From positions 1 to 64,000 of the forward strand of contig JAFEBS010000066.1 in NCBI GenBank assembly GCA_018242525.1: 64,000 nucleotides of DNA. The letters are read 5' to 3'. Shown in pieces: positions 28,745-38,326 of this stretch; within the stretch, counting starts at the first letter, position 1, and each line of letters opens with the position of its first letter. This stretch comes from Planctomycetota bacterium. Lineage in GTDB: Bacteria; Planctomycetota; Planctomycetia; Planctomycetales; Planctomycetaceae. A program made the translations under genes and the position numbers. Under the pieces are notes generated by a model. The model saw nothing but the letters and a program-made list of their open reading frames with translations, was not told where the DNA came from and ran no database searches.

Positions 28745-29530
28745 CTATTTCGGAGGCACACGTGGCGGCAGGCCATCGTCGCGAATGACCAGTTGAGCAC
28801 GCTGGTACTCACGGGTGCTGATCAGATCGAGCACCTCGGACAGATACGGAAACTTCATTTCGTCCAGATTCTCTTTCAGAAACAGTGTCGACAGAAACTC
28901 ATTCCGATCCGGCAGAGCTTCATCCCCATGGTCAGTCAGTTCATCAATTTTTCGATTGATGTCCTGGATCAGCGTCTTGATCGCGTCGCGCCGGGGAACA
29001 ATGGCCGCGTCGACCTTTTTCGAAATCCAGTCGGCGTTGGCTTCGTCTGGCGGATCGAGGTTTGTTTCAATTCGGACAATTCTCTTGACCAGATGACTGC
29101 CCAGCATTGCCAGTCGAGGATGCATCCCCACACAGACATGTTCGAGTTCATGCCGTGCCAGTGGAGCGTCGTACCACAATTCCGAATCGAGGTAATTGGG
29201 CAACTGCATCCGATGTTTGATCGGAACTTCGATCTTGGTGAACTGCGGCTGCAGCACCACCCGCCGATCCCCCTTTTTCCTGGGCAATTCAATCAGGTAG
29301 TCATACCGGTATTCCAATCGAAAATCGAATTCCGTCCAACCGGGATACGGATGTGGTGGCTTGTTCCGATCATAAAACTCGACGGTCAGACGCCCCTCTT
29401 TCATCAACCCCTTCACCCAGGCAGCGATCACCGCCGACGGTGGATCTTCCGCGAACACAGACGCCGCGTTGATGGGCAGGCACAATGCGAATTGCATCAA
29501 CAGCTTGAAAAATCGATGGCCCATTCGCAT
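28745..29530 (-). CDS. Secreted HExxH protein, possible Zn-protease (DUF922-like), 261 aa
   Basis: The leader MRMGHRFFKLLMQFALCLPINAASVFAED is a signal peptide. The body has a beta-rich part (FDFRLEYRYDYLIELPRKKG) then LARHELEHVCVGMHPRL near residues 125-140, giving HELEH, an HExxH zinc-protease motif, with further histidines after it. The C-terminal half is helical (DINRKIDELTDHGDEALPDR). The arrangement resembles the DUF922 family of predicted secreted zinc proteases, but I cannot confirm the third ligand. The next downstream gene is bestrophin, 49 bp away. Confidence 0.75.
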   Translation of the reverse strand: MRMGHRFFKLLMQFALCLPINAASVFAEDPPSAVIAAWVKGLMKEGRLTVEFYDRNKPPHPYPGWTEFDFRLEYRYDYLIELPRKKGDRRVVLQPQFTKIEVPIKHRMQLPNYLDSELWYDAPLARHELEHVCVGMHPRLAMLGSHLVKRIVRIETNLDPPDEANADWISKKVDAAIVPRRDAIKTLIQDINRKIDELTDHGDEALPDRNEFLSTLFLKENLDEMKFPYLSEVLDLISTREYQRAQLVIRDDGLPPRVPPK

Positions 29531-29745
29531 TTACGATTCTCGATCCATAATTTCGGTGCCGGCGAACACGCTTCTTCCAGATTCTAATCAATTGTGAGTA
29601 GTCGTGTCTTAGAACTTTGGACATGGTTTATTTCGACTTTCGCGGCTTCCAGAGAATCAGATGGACGGAGAGAAGGGTCAGGCAGAGAACGGGCCGATGG
29701 AACAGGCTCTGTCACACCACCGGCGTTGTTCAGATTTGCGACCAA

Positions 29746-31065
29746 TCACGACTCGCCATCGAACGTCGACTTCTTCCTTAGCAGATGATGATACGACTGG
29801 GCAAACCGGTGCGATTCGTCCCGGACATACTGCAACAGTCGCAAGGCAAACGAATGTTTGCTGAGCAGTCTTGGCTCGGACTGACCTGGTAGAAAAATCT
29901 CTTCCTCGCGCTTCGCCAGCGAACAGACGAACGGTGCCGTGACGCCAATACTGTCCAACGCTGCCATCGCGGCCCCGAGTTGTCCCTTGCCGCCATCGAT
30001 CAACAGGATATCCGGGAAGGCTTCGCCCTCCTGCTGCAACCGGCGAAAGTGGCGGCTGACCACTTCACGCATCGATGCGAAGTCGTCGACGCCTTCCACA
30101 GTGCGAATCTTGAATCGCTTGTAGCCATGCTTGAACGGCAAGCCGTCGATAAACTGCACGCAACTGGCGACCGTTTCGCCTCCCTGCAGGTGCGCGATGT
30201 CCATTCCCTCGATTCGCCGCGGCAGTTGCGGCAGGTCGAAGACTTTTTTCAGGCCCAGTAGACCGCGGCGAGGATTGATCTGAAAAACTTCGGGCTGGGC
30301 ATGCTGTTTCAGGTCGCCGCACAGGTTCAGGTTTTCGAGCGCCTTGATCTGGTCGCGGAAGCGGGCCGCCTTCTCGTATTTCCGTTCGCCGGCCGCCACC
30401 ACCATTTCATCGCGCAGCTCGCGAAACAACCGCTTCTTCTTCCCTTCCAGGAACAACCGCAACTTGCGGATATCACGCCGGTAGTCATCACGGCTGATCC
30501 GCAGATTGCACGGAGCCGTGCATTGATGAATGCTTGCCAGCAGGCAGGGACGGAACCAGCGCCACCGTTCTTCCTCCTGCTTGATGTTCAGCGAGCAGGT
30601 CCGGAATCGAAAGACCTGCTGCAGGACCGCGATGGCACCTCGCAACTTTTTGGCGTTCGTAAAGGGCCCATACAATTTCGTGCCACGGGGCCGGGGCTTG
30701 CGGGTGAATTCAACGCGAGGAAACTCTTCCCGAATGAAGATTTCCAGGTACGGAAACGTCTTGTCGTCCTTCAATTCCTTGTTAAACGGAGGCTGAATGT
30801 CCTTGATCAGCCGCGCCTCCAGCAGCAGGGCATCAACTTCGCTGTCGACCGTGATGAAATCGATATCTTTGATCTCGGGGACCAGTGCCGACGTCCGAAA
30901 GTCCTCGGCTGCCTGCTTCGTAAAATAACTGGACGCCCGATTCCGCAAATTCACGGCCTTGCCGACATAGATGACCCGGCCCCGGTCATCTTTCATCAGA
31001 TACACGCCAGGCGACGTCGGAAACGACTTCACCTTTTCACGGGGTTCCAGAGCGGGCTCAGTCAT
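29746..31065 (-). CDS. uvrC: UvrC excinuclease subunit lacking the C-terminal HhH domain, 439 aa
   Basis: Residues 1-100 form the GIY-YIG nuclease (SPGVYLMKDDRGRVIYVGKA, then LLLEARLIKDIQPPFN). The cysteine-rich centre reads RTCSLNIKQ and PCLLASIHQCTAPC near 165-190, then a UVR motif (ERKYEKAARFRDQIKALE) and the RNase-H-like 5' nuclease (IEGMDIAHLQGGETVASCVQ, LLIDGGKGQLG, RDESHRFAQSYH). Translation stops right after the nuclease: the helix-hairpin-helix pair found in ~600-residue UvrC proteins is absent, and the bases downstream do not encode one in any frame I read. UvrC makes both incisions in nucleotide-excision repair with UvrA and UvrB. Neither partner is in the window. Confidence 0.92.
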   Translation of the reverse strand: MTEPALEPREKVKSFPTSPGVYLMKDDRGRVIYVGKAVNLRNRASSYFTKQAAEDFRTSALVPEIKDIDFITVDSEVDALLLEARLIKDIQPPFNKELKDDKTFPYLEIFIREEFPRVEFTRKPRPRGTKLYGPFTNAKKLRGAIAVLQQVFRFRTCSLNIKQEEERWRWFRPCLLASIHQCTAPCNLRISRDDYRRDIRKLRLFLEGKKKRLFRELRDEMVVAAGERKYEKAARFRDQIKALENLNLCGDLKQHAQPEVFQINPRRGLLGLKKVFDLPQLPRRIEGMDIAHLQGGETVASCVQFIDGLPFKHGYKRFKIRTVEGVDDFASMREVVSRHFRRLQQEGEAFPDILLIDGGKGQLGAAMAALDSIGVTAPFVCSLAKREEEIFLPGQSEPRLLSKHSFALRLLQYVRDESHRFAQSYHHLLRKKSTFDGES

Positions 31066-31188
31066 GGGGCAGGAATCATTCTGTCGTGGAAGTTGTCGGC
31101 AGCGTCGGACACTTCACTGCGGAATCGGCCGCACGCGTGCCGACGGGGGCTGCACTGATTATAGTCATCCATCCCCAAGGAACACCCC

Positions 31189-32115
31189 ATGCCGATCCTG
31201 CGAATTTGTGTCTGCCTGCTGTTTGCCGTCGTGGCGCTTCGCGACAGGGTTCACGCCGGTGAACCGTTTCCACGTGTACTGACCCATTTTGAGCCGGTAG
31301 CGGTGAATCCAGTCTTTACCGGGGCCGGTGAGGGACATTGGGATGTCAAGATCCGGGAACGAGGCTGGATCCTGCGCGAGGGCGACCACTGGCGGATGTG
31401 GTACACCGGTTACGACGGAACCCGCCCCGGCCAGAAAATGCTGGGATACGCCACTTCGACCGATGGAATGATCTGGAATCGCCATCCAAGAAACCCCCTA
31501 TGCAAAGAACACTGGATTGAAGATGTCTGCGTGATCCCGCACAACGGGACCCTGTACATGTTTGCCGAGGGGGAACAGGATCGAGCTCAAATGCTCACTT
31601 CGCGTGATGGGATCGCGTGGACTCGAGTCGGCCGATTGGATGTCCGTCTGAAAAGTGGCGAGCCGATTCCTGACGGACCCTATGGAACTCCGACGGCCTG
31701 GCTCGAAGATGGAGTCTGGAATCTGTTCTACGAACGCGGCGACAAGGGAATCTGGCTGGCCCGCTCGCGCGATTTGAAAGTGTTCACCAATGTTCAGGAC
31801 GAGCCGGTGATGGTTCCCGGTCCAGACGAATTTGATCACGACTTGATCGCAATGAATCAAGTCATCAAACACGACGATCGCTACTATGCGGTCTTTCACG
31901 GGTCCAGGAAACCCGCCGATCCCAGCCAGCCCAGCCTGTGGGCAACAGGTCTGGCCACATCCACGGATCTGATCCACTGGACGAAGTATGCGGGAAACCC
32001 GCTGCGACCCATCGGAGAAAACAAGTCGAGTGGGCTGCTGATTCACGACGGCAAACGATTTCGCCTGTACACAATGCACGGGAAGGTGGATGTGCATTTG
32101 CCTCCTTCCAAATAA
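31189..32115 (+). CDS. Secreted five-bladed beta-propeller glycosidase-like protein (GH43/GH130-type fold), 308 aa
   Basis: Signal peptide MPILRICVCLLFAVVALRDRVHAG; AAGGA lies about 6 nt before the ATG. Propeller repeats are clear: WRMWYTGYDG, MLGYATSTDGMIWNRHP, TLYMFAEGEQD, MLTSRDGIAWTRVG, VWNLFYERGDKGIWLARS, YYAVFHGSRKP and LATSTDLIHWTKYAGNP. These ATSTDGxxW-type phrases recur in glycosidases of the GH32/43/62/68/117/130 superfamily. It may act on a polysaccharide outside the cell, but the catalytic acids cannot be assigned by eye, and many planctomycete members lack proven activity. No polysaccharide-utilisation genes adjoin it. Confidence 0.8.
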   Translation: MPILRICVCLLFAVVALRDRVHAGEPFPRVLTHFEPVAVNPVFTGAGEGHWDVKIRERGWILREGDHWRMWYTGYDGTRPGQKMLGYATSTDGMIWNRHPRNPLCKEHWIEDVCVIPHNGTLYMFAEGEQDRAQMLTSRDGIAWTRVGRLDVRLKSGEPIPDGPYGTPTAWLEDGVWNLFYERGDKGIWLARSRDLKVFTNVQDEPVMVPGPDEFDHDLIAMNQVIKHDDRYYAVFHGSRKPADPSQPSLWATGLATSTDLIHWTKYAGNPLRPIGENKSSGLLIHDGKRFRLYTMHGKVDVHLPPSK

Positions 32116-32248
32116 CAAGCTCTTCATCGCCGGGGTCAGGCACTACGGACTTGTCCCGCGACATCGATTTTCCTTGGCTGCGGACAGCCAGACTCTTACA
32201 ATTTGAATTGCCCCGCACAGTACAGACAACCTCGACAGGAGATTTGCG

Positions 32249-32854
32249 ATGTACGCCTTTTATTTGAGCCTGGTATTGATGGGCCAAGTGGAAATCGGTG
32301 TGCCGCCTGCTCCGGCGGCGGAGGTTCCCGCCGCGGTGGCCACAGACAGCGCCGAGAGCATGCGGAATTGGCTGCTGGCCCGACTGGTGATCGATTCTGG
32401 ATTCGATGAACAGAAGTCAAGCGAAGCGCGTCGATTGCTCGACACGATGAACACAGCGCAATTGACGACTCTCGTCACGGCGTACAAGGAGCGGATGGCA
32501 AAACCCGCCCCTGCTGCCGCCCCGCAGCTTCCCGTCGCCGATAAGAGTGTTTCAACGGATCCGGTTCAACAGCAGGCGATGGATCAGGCAAAGTTAAACC
32601 TGCAGCAAGCGGAAGCCTATCGAGATTACTTGAAGCGCGAATACGATCGCCGGATTCTGCAGGGGCATATGACTCAGAATCTGGTTTACCAGAACATCCT
32701 CAATAACCAGATGATGATGTACCGGACCAACGGGCCCTACACCTATGGAGCCTTTGGAATGGGGCCCTACGGGATTGGCGGATTGGGTTACGGCGTCTTG
32801 AATTACGGCGGGTTTGGCTATGGTGCCCCGATGTACGGTGGCGGTTTCTACTGA
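32249..32854 (+). CDS. Hypothetical secreted protein with Gly/Tyr-rich tail, 201 aa
   Basis: AGGAG about 7 nt upstream supports the ATG. A short N-terminal hydrophobic segment (YAFYLSLVLMGQVEIG) may be a signal. Residues 30-140 are helical with coiled-coil character (DQAKLNLQQAEAYRDYLKRE). The last ~50 residues are a low-complexity G/Y tail (YTYGAFGMGPYG, then GLGYGVLNYGGFGYG). Family not recognised; such tails occur in envelope-associated planctomycete proteins. It is followed by another secreted orphan on the same strand. Confidence 0.75.
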   Translation: MYAFYLSLVLMGQVEIGVPPAPAAEVPAAVATDSAESMRNWLLARLVIDSGFDEQKSSEARRLLDTMNTAQLTTLVTAYKERMAKPAPAAAPQLPVADKSVSTDPVQQQAMDQAKLNLQQAEAYRDYLKREYDRRILQGHMTQNLVYQNILNNQMMMYRTNGPYTYGAFGMGPYGIGGLGYGVLNYGGFGYGAPMYGGGFY

Positions 32855-33021
32855 GTTCAGGAAATCTGGAAAGATCAGATCGAGTTCGCCTTGCGGCGGC
32901 GGATTCTGCCGAAGTCGTCTGGACACGGATCCGGACATCCATTACATCCCGACCGTCCGACGTCCGGGGGGCCGTGCGACGGCGTTGTTTTGTTGGAATC
33001 TGCTCTTTGAGGATTGGCCGC

Positions 33022-33900
33022 ATGCAATCCGCCCTCAAACATCTCGTGTTGGCCGCTGCCGTCGGTTCTGTGGCCGGATGCCAGTCCCCCTACGGGTACC
33101 AGTCTCCGTATTACGGAAACGCTCCCGTGGGAACGTATCCGCAGTTCCCCGGCGGCCCGGTCTACAATACGACGCCGGGTCCAACGTATGTGCCGAACGG
33201 GCAACCCGGTATGGGGAGTCCAACGCCACTCGGTGCCCCGACGACACAGCCACCGTCAACGTATGACAATGGCTCAGGCGGGATCAAATTCGATAATAAC
33301 AACGGGGATGCCGCACCGTTCAACTCGACTCCGCCTGCCGGCGGTCGTGGGACTGTGCCCGATCCTCAAGACGATCTCAAGCAGGATCCATCGGCGTCAA
33401 AACCCGATCTGACGCCGACGTCCAGTTCCAGCATTCGACGTGACTTCCAGCTTCAACCTCAGTTGGAGCAGGTTCCGGAGCAAGACAGTACGCCAGTCCA
33501 ACCAGCGAACACCGCTGAAGAGGACGACCCGTTCGCTCCGCCCAGAAAGATTTCCAGCGCCGCAGAAATGCCAACCGGGGCGATCGAGCAGGTCAAGTAT
33601 GAATCTCCCCCCAAGGAACGAAATCCCTACGGCAGGGACACGACTCACGCCAACCCCGAATGGCTGCGTGGCGTCGTGGACTTTGATCCCCAGGAACGGA
33701 CCTGGCAGATTGTCTACGCGGCCACGCCGGATCCACGTGACCGAAACGGCGGCAGCCTGACCCTGGGAAACCACCGCGACCTTTCCAGGTGTCGCAATGG
33801 TGACATTGTCGTCGTCTTCGGCGGGATCGACGCCAATCAGGTCGATTCCCGGGGAAAGCCGATCTATGCGTTGGACAAGGTCCAACCGCTTGCCAATTGA
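33022..33900 (+). CDS. Hypothetical lipoprotein, 292 aa
   Basis: Start at ATG 33022 with GAGG 9 nt upstream; the frame extends upstream to 32974 without support. The leader ends in SVAGC (Cys20), a lipobox. Residues 21-200 are low-complexity, rich in P, G, T and Y (QSPYGYQSPYYGNAPVG). The C-terminal ~80 residues form a compact domain (WLRGVVDFDPQERTWQIVYA, then SRCRNGDIVVVFGGIDA) rich in beta strands, perhaps OB-like. I do not recognise the family. It is probably anchored in a membrane with the C-terminal domain exposed. Confidence 0.78.
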   Translation: MQSALKHLVLAAAVGSVAGCQSPYGYQSPYYGNAPVGTYPQFPGGPVYNTTPGPTYVPNGQPGMGSPTPLGAPTTQPPSTYDNGSGGIKFDNNNGDAAPFNSTPPAGGRGTVPDPQDDLKQDPSASKPDLTPTSSSSIRRDFQLQPQLEQVPEQDSTPVQPANTAEEDDPFAPPRKISSAAEMPTGAIEQVKYESPPKERNPYGRDTTHANPEWLRGVVDFDPQERTWQIVYAATPDPRDRNGGSLTLGNHRDLSRCRNGDIVVVFGGIDANQVDSRGKPIYALDKVQPLAN

Positions 33901-33932
33901 GCCCTGCGGGATTTCCTGATTCTGCGTACGGT

Positions 33933-35705
33933 TCAGCGATCATTTCCCGGGATCGGCTGGTTCAGCAGCAACGCTTTCACAAACTTCACCGGTGGCGAAC
34001 CGAACGAGATCGCACCATCGTGGTAGCGTTTCAGCCTGAAGGAATCTCCCCAGGCCGTCTGGGCCGCGGTGCGCAAGTCACGATGCTCCTGGTAGCCCAC
34101 GAAATACGTGGACAACTGCGTGGCCGTGACCTGGGCTCGAATCCATTTTCCGGCCGCTTCCCGTTCCTCCTGGAAAGTGTCATGCGTCATCAGGTGCATC
34201 GCTTCCTCACGACGCATCCCGTCGACGTGAAACGACTGATCGAGAATCGAATTCGCGACGACGCGCAGGTACCACTTCAAAGTGATCAGTCGCATCAGTG
34301 GATCGCGGTCCAGGAATCCCTCTTCAGACATCATTTGCTCGGTGTACACTGCCCATCCTTCGACGAAGACGCCGGACGAGAGCAACGAACGCAGTCGGTT
34401 CGGACTGCGGTTGGCGTGTGCCAGTTGCAGGAAGTGGCCCGGCATCGCTTCATGCACGGTCAGGTTATGGATCGACCGCAGATTGTATTCGCGTAAGAAC
34501 GAGGCACATTGAGCTTCCGTCCAGTCGGCAGGGAGTGGTGCGACCGCATAGAACGTTTTCTGCCCGACCTCCAGGGGGCCCGGGGAATCGCAATAGGCCA
34601 CCGAAACACCCCTTTGGAATTCCGGCATCACGATGATATCCAGAGGATCCGGCGGGATCGTGACCAGATCGCGACTGCGGACAAAATCGGTGGTCAGCTT
34701 GAGCGAGGCTTGAGCGGCCGGAACAACTCCGTCCCGCGCAGGTGCCTGTGCATAGGCCTTTTCCAGGGCGGCCGCGATCACCTGCTGCTGCTGATCGGGC
34801 GTCGGGGAATCCGGCAGATTCGCATCTGGCTGCAATCCACGGGCGATGGAGTACATTTCGGTACGGACCCGCTGCAGTTCAAATTCGGCCCGAGCCCGGA
34901 TATCGGCCCGCGTCAAACTGGTTCCCAGTGTATAGGCCAGCTTTTCATCAAACAACCGGGGGCCCAGGCGGGCATCTCCACCCGCCTTGGGCAGCAATTC
35001 CGTCTCCAGCCATTTCTGGTGCTTTTCCACTTCACCGGTCGTGACGGCGATCGCCTTCAGCAACCTGGCTCGTTCCGATTCCGACAGCGATTCCAGATGC
35101 GGTTTTACCAGGTTGTCAATAATGCTCAGCACACCGCGATTCTGCTTGATGGCGGTTTCGGCGTGAACAGCAGGAACCCGGGCCGGGTTCAACGTTTCGC
35201 GGATTTGCGAATACAGCCGTGGATACTGTTCCATGCGTGCCGTCACGCTGATCAGCCGTTGATCCACGGGAGCGAACTCGCGGGCCATCAGCCCGTAGAT
35301 CGCTCCCCCCGCCAATTGCGTGTATGCAATCGGATTCCAGGCCCATTCCTGCAGCGTATCGATCGACCACAGATCAGACTTCAGGCTGTGTTCGACCAAT
35401 TGGTAGTCGACCTGATTTTCGCGAGACAGTTGATTGCGATCGATCCGTTTCAATTCACCCAGGTAACGCTGACAGAAGTCGCGTTGAATCTGCCGGGCCG
35501 CGGCACTCACCTCATCCAGCTTGTGATCGAACCGGTGATCACCCAGCGTTGTGGCTCCGCTGGGTGACAATGATGGAGATTCGTCGAGATACGATTCCGC
35601 CAACCGTTGGAATGCCTGGTCCATCGATTTCTCCGGTGTGTCGGCAGCTTGTGCGGCGGCCGTGAGTGCCAGGACTGCGACCAGACTTCGAAGATTTCGC
35701 ATCAT
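33933..35705 (-). CDS. Secreted DUF885 metallopeptidase-like protein, 590 aa
   Basis: The signal peptide reads MMRNLRSLVAVLALTAAAQAAD. The body is mainly helical and matches the DUF885 family: LGDHRFDHKLDEVSAAARQ early, then the zinc-site signature VHEAMPGHFLQLAHAN near residues 411-426 (HExxPGH), followed by VFVEGWAVYTEQMM, the glutamate-bearing third motif. DUF885 proteins resemble M32/M3-type carboxypeptidases or dipeptidases. Length is normal for the family. It acts in the periplasm or outside; natural substrate unknown. Convergent with the lipoprotein gene upstream in coordinates, 32 bp apart. Confidence 0.88.
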   Translation of the reverse strand: MMRNLRSLVAVLALTAAAQAADTPEKSMDQAFQRLAESYLDESPSLSPSGATTLGDHRFDHKLDEVSAAARQIQRDFCQRYLGELKRIDRNQLSRENQVDYQLVEHSLKSDLWSIDTLQEWAWNPIAYTQLAGGAIYGLMAREFAPVDQRLISVTARMEQYPRLYSQIRETLNPARVPAVHAETAIKQNRGVLSIIDNLVKPHLESLSESERARLLKAIAVTTGEVEKHQKWLETELLPKAGGDARLGPRLFDEKLAYTLGTSLTRADIRARAEFELQRVRTEMYSIARGLQPDANLPDSPTPDQQQQVIAAALEKAYAQAPARDGVVPAAQASLKLTTDFVRSRDLVTIPPDPLDIIVMPEFQRGVSVAYCDSPGPLEVGQKTFYAVAPLPADWTEAQCASFLREYNLRSIHNLTVHEAMPGHFLQLAHANRSPNRLRSLLSSGVFVEGWAVYTEQMMSEEGFLDRDPLMRLITLKWYLRVVANSILDQSFHVDGMRREEAMHLMTHDTFQEEREAAGKWIRAQVTATQLSTYFVGYQEHRDLRTAAQTAWGDSFRLKRYHDGAISFGSPPVKFVKALLLNQPIPGNDR

Positions 35706-35919
35706 GTTCTACTCGGAAAACGGTTGTGGAGGACACCTGCGTCGGCGACTTCGATCTTTTGAATCAGGTGGTGCCGTGGAGAGGCGTACTATGGCCATCG
35801 GGCGGTGAGCCCGGCTCCGTTAACGATTGCGAAGCTTCCTGCGACTCAACTTGGCGAGGTTAGGAGACCAGGCCAAGCAACTGAGCCGCAGTGCTGCATC
35901 GCATCCGCGCGACAGGTCA

Positions 35920-37131
35920 TCACGGTTTGCGTACGAGGACGTTGACACCCTTCTTGTTGGACAGCACGATGTCCAGCGTGCCGTCCTTGTTGAAATCGAT
36001 CATTTGAAATTGCGTGCCGACTCCGGTGTCCTTGCCAGCCTCGATTTCGCGTTTGACGAACTTCGGGGGCTGACCGGCCTTGCGGTCAATCTCGATCGAG
36101 TACATGACGACCGGATCGCGTCCGCCGGGGTCGTTGCCCTGGTGGGCGAAGTAGCGTTTGCCGGTCACCAGCGTTGGAGTCCCGTTCCCCAGCAGGTCCA
36201 CCAGAGCCAGGGCATGAGTCTGCGAAAAGGATTCGTCGATCAGGTGATACTTGAACGGCTCGGTTGACTTCGGGCCTGGATTCTCGAACCACCAGATGCC
36301 AAACGCATGTGCGGAACTCAGGATGATGTCATTGTCGCCGTCCAGATCCAGGTCAATCGTGTAGATGTTGGATGCGGGTACGGGGGCTCCCTTGTTGTCC
36401 TTGGCGAGTGGCAACGGGTGAAATGCCCACAGGCCGTTGGAAATCTTCGCGGGCCCTTCCCACCAACCGTGAGGGATGATCACGTCGAGACGACCGTCGC
36501 CGTTGACATCGCCTGTCCCCAGGCCATGGTAGTATTTGAAGGTCCCGTTCTCATTCGGTTCGCCCGCTTCACTGATGGCAGTGAACGCCCATTTTTCGTG
36601 GCATTTATCCATCGACGGAAGTGTCAGATAGCCGATCTGCCGCTCGGGCTGAGAGCCCAGGATCAGTTCGGGCTTTCCATCGCCGGTCAGATCTGTAAAC
36701 AGCACAGTTTCATTGCAGGCACTGTGCCAGATTTCATATTGCTTCCAGTGTCCGGCCTTGTTCTGCGGGTTTTCATACCAGTAAAAGGGATCTCCCGGGT
36801 AGCCCACGACGATCAGGTCGTCCCAACCATCGCCATTGATGTCGTGAGTGAAACTGGCAAAGCAGTTGGAATATCCCTTGGTGCCGTCATACGCGTCGGT
36901 CGGCTTGCCCGCCTGATTCAGCGGCTGGCGGATCTGGTGCATGGTCCAGTCGGGAGCGGCATACCAGACGTCACCGGCCGCGACGTCCATCTTGCCATCC
37001 TTGTTAAAATCCCCCGCGGCCACTCCTTCAGCACGAAAAGTGCCATCCAGTTTGATCCGCTCCCATTTCGGGTCATCCGCCAATGCCAGCAGTGGAGCCA
37101 GTACGAACAATCCAGCCAGACAGAACTTCAC
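35920..37131 (-). CDS. Secreted FG-GAP/VCBS beta-propeller protein, 403 aa
   Basis: GTG start with AGGAG 8 nt upstream. Signal peptide MKFCLAGLFVLAPLLALAD. The rest is a run of FG-GAP blades with calcium-binding loops: AAGDFNKDGKMDVAAGD, DINGDGWDDLIVVG, DLTGDGKPELILGS, GDVNGDGRLDVIIPHGWW, DLDGDNDIILSS and DFNKDGTLDIVLS. The form with WWFENPG is common in planctomycete proteins of unknown role, often near sulfatases or c-type cytochromes; neither is here. No catalytic residues can be assigned. Confidence 0.85.
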   Translation of the reverse strand: MKFCLAGLFVLAPLLALADDPKWERIKLDGTFRAEGVAAGDFNKDGKMDVAAGDVWYAAPDWTMHQIRQPLNQAGKPTDAYDGTKGYSNCFASFTHDINGDGWDDLIVVGYPGDPFYWYENPQNKAGHWKQYEIWHSACNETVLFTDLTGDGKPELILGSQPERQIGYLTLPSMDKCHEKWAFTAISEAGEPNENGTFKYYHGLGTGDVNGDGRLDVIIPHGWWEGPAKISNGLWAFHPLPLAKDNKGAPVPASNIYTIDLDLDGDNDIILSSAHAFGIWWFENPGPKSTEPFKYHLIDESFSQTHALALVDLLGNGTPTLVTGKRYFAHQGNDPGGRDPVVMYSIEIDRKAGQPPKFVKREIEAGKDTGVGTQFQMIDFNKDGTLDIVLSNKKGVNVLVRKP

Positions 37132-37336
37132 GATGCGATCTCCTGTTGATGTCGATCCTCAGACGGCAACCGAGAGAATACGATCTGAAGAGCGGGATGA
37201 CGAGTGTGAAACATCAGAACCTGTCCGAGTTTGGCGGGCAATTCGCTTGCGAACTGTCCCCGCCACCGCCAGACTGACGGGTCGAAAAGGGCTCACCAGC
37301 CGCACCGCTATCTTTGAACCGAGGTTGCTTTTCTTT

Positions 37337-38326
37337 ATGCATATTCGTGACGGCATTCTGGGACCAGAAGTCTGTCTTGTGGCAGGTGCCATCAGCCTGG
37401 GAGCCATTGGCTATTCGCTCCGGCGACTGCGGTTGGATCTGGAGGATCGGGCGGTTCCATTGACCGGAATGCTGGCAGCGCTGGTGTTCGCCGGACAAAT
37501 GGTGAATTTCCCCCTACTGGGCCTGCCCGTTTCCGGACATCTGCTGGGCGGTGTTCTGGCGGCGGTCATGCTGGGCCCCTGGGCCGGCTGCCTGGCCATT
37601 GCCATGGTCCTGATCGTCCAGGCACTGCTGTTCAGCGATGGCGGGTTGCTGTCGCTGGGTGCGAACATCTTGAACATGGGGGTAGTTGGTGCCTGGGGTG
37701 GCTACGCGGTGTATGCCACGGTCCGTCGATTGCTGGGAAACGGCGCTGCGGCGACGGTGTCGGCGGCGGTAATCTCTGCGTGGTTGTCAGTCCTGGCAGC
37801 GGCGACTTTGTTTTGTATCGAGTTTCTCTGTTCTTCACATTCCGCCGGATTCGATTCCCGGGGAGTGTTGAGTCTGATGGTGCTTTACCACGCGTTCATC
37901 GGCGTGGGTGAAGCGTTGATCACGGGGGCGGTTTTGGCATTTGTTCTGGCGCGACGCCCGGATCTGATTCCGACTCCGCAGCCCGCGGGGCCCATCAGAA
38001 CTGTCGGAGGATTCGCCGCCACTGGCCTGGTGGCCGCCCTGGCAATTGCGGCCATCCTGTCACCATTCAAATCGGAATTCCCGGACGGCCTGGACGCGGT
38101 ATCCGAGCAACTTGGTTTTGCCACGCTGGAAACCGAACGTCCGCCGCTTGTCCTGGAAGACTATGCCGTTCCAGCTCCGGAAGTTGCCTGGTGGCCGGGT
38201 TTGTCTGTGTCGGTGGCCGGGATCCTGGGGACGCTGGTCGTCTTCGCCGGTGCGATTGGGCTGGCCGGAGTCACTCGTCGTCACGCGGCCCCGGTGGTTG
38301 TAGTGGACGGTGGTCATGGTCGTTAG
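37337..38326 (+). CDS. cbiM: CbiM: cobalt/nickel ECF transporter S component fused to a PDGLE domain, 329 aa
   Basis: Start at MHIRDGILGPEV (37337); the N-terminal MHI/His region is needed for metal binding in CbiM. The frame extends upstream to 36941 over the neighbouring gene, so the longer form is rejected. Multiple membrane spans follow, with the CbiM signatures GQMVNFPLLGLPVSGHLLGG and HAFIGVGEALITG. After the CbiM core, FKSEFPDGLDAV and one more span (LSVSVAGILGTLVVFAGAIG) correspond to the PDGLE/CbiN-like domain, which often is a separate gene. It imports Co2+ or Ni2+ with CbiQ and CbiO. The stop overlaps the start of cbiQ. No cobalamin riboswitch is visible upstream. Confidence 0.9.
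   Translation: MHIRDGILGPEVCLVAGAISLGAIGYSLRRLRLDLEDRAVPLTGMLAALVFAGQMVNFPLLGLPVSGHLLGGVLAAVMLGPWAGCLAIAMVLIVQALLFSDGGLLSLGANILNMGVVGAWGGYAVYATVRRLLGNGAAATVSAAVISAWLSVLAAATLFCIEFLCSSHSAGFDSRGVLSLMVLYHAFIGVGEALITGAVLAFVLARRPDLIPTPQPAGPIRTVGGFAATGLVAALAIAAILSPFKSEFPDGLDAVSEQLGFATLETERPPLVLEDYAVPAPEVAWWPGLSVSVAGILGTLVVFAGAIGLAGVTRRHAAPVVVVDGGHGR

Noticed and set aside
29596..29745. A hidden C-terminal HhH segment of UvrC after a frameshift
   Set aside because: I translated the minus strand here; no frame gives the GxG hairpin motifs, so the shorter UvrC is taken as genuine.
36941..37336. Upstream extension of the cbiM frame by 132 residues
   Set aside because: It overlaps the opposite gene and lacks membrane or family sequence; MHIRDGIL at 37337 is the conserved CbiM start.
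37132..37336. Possible cobalamin riboswitch before cbiM
   Set aside because: I looked for the B12-box and GCCACTG pattern and found neither; no matching hairpin set is visible.
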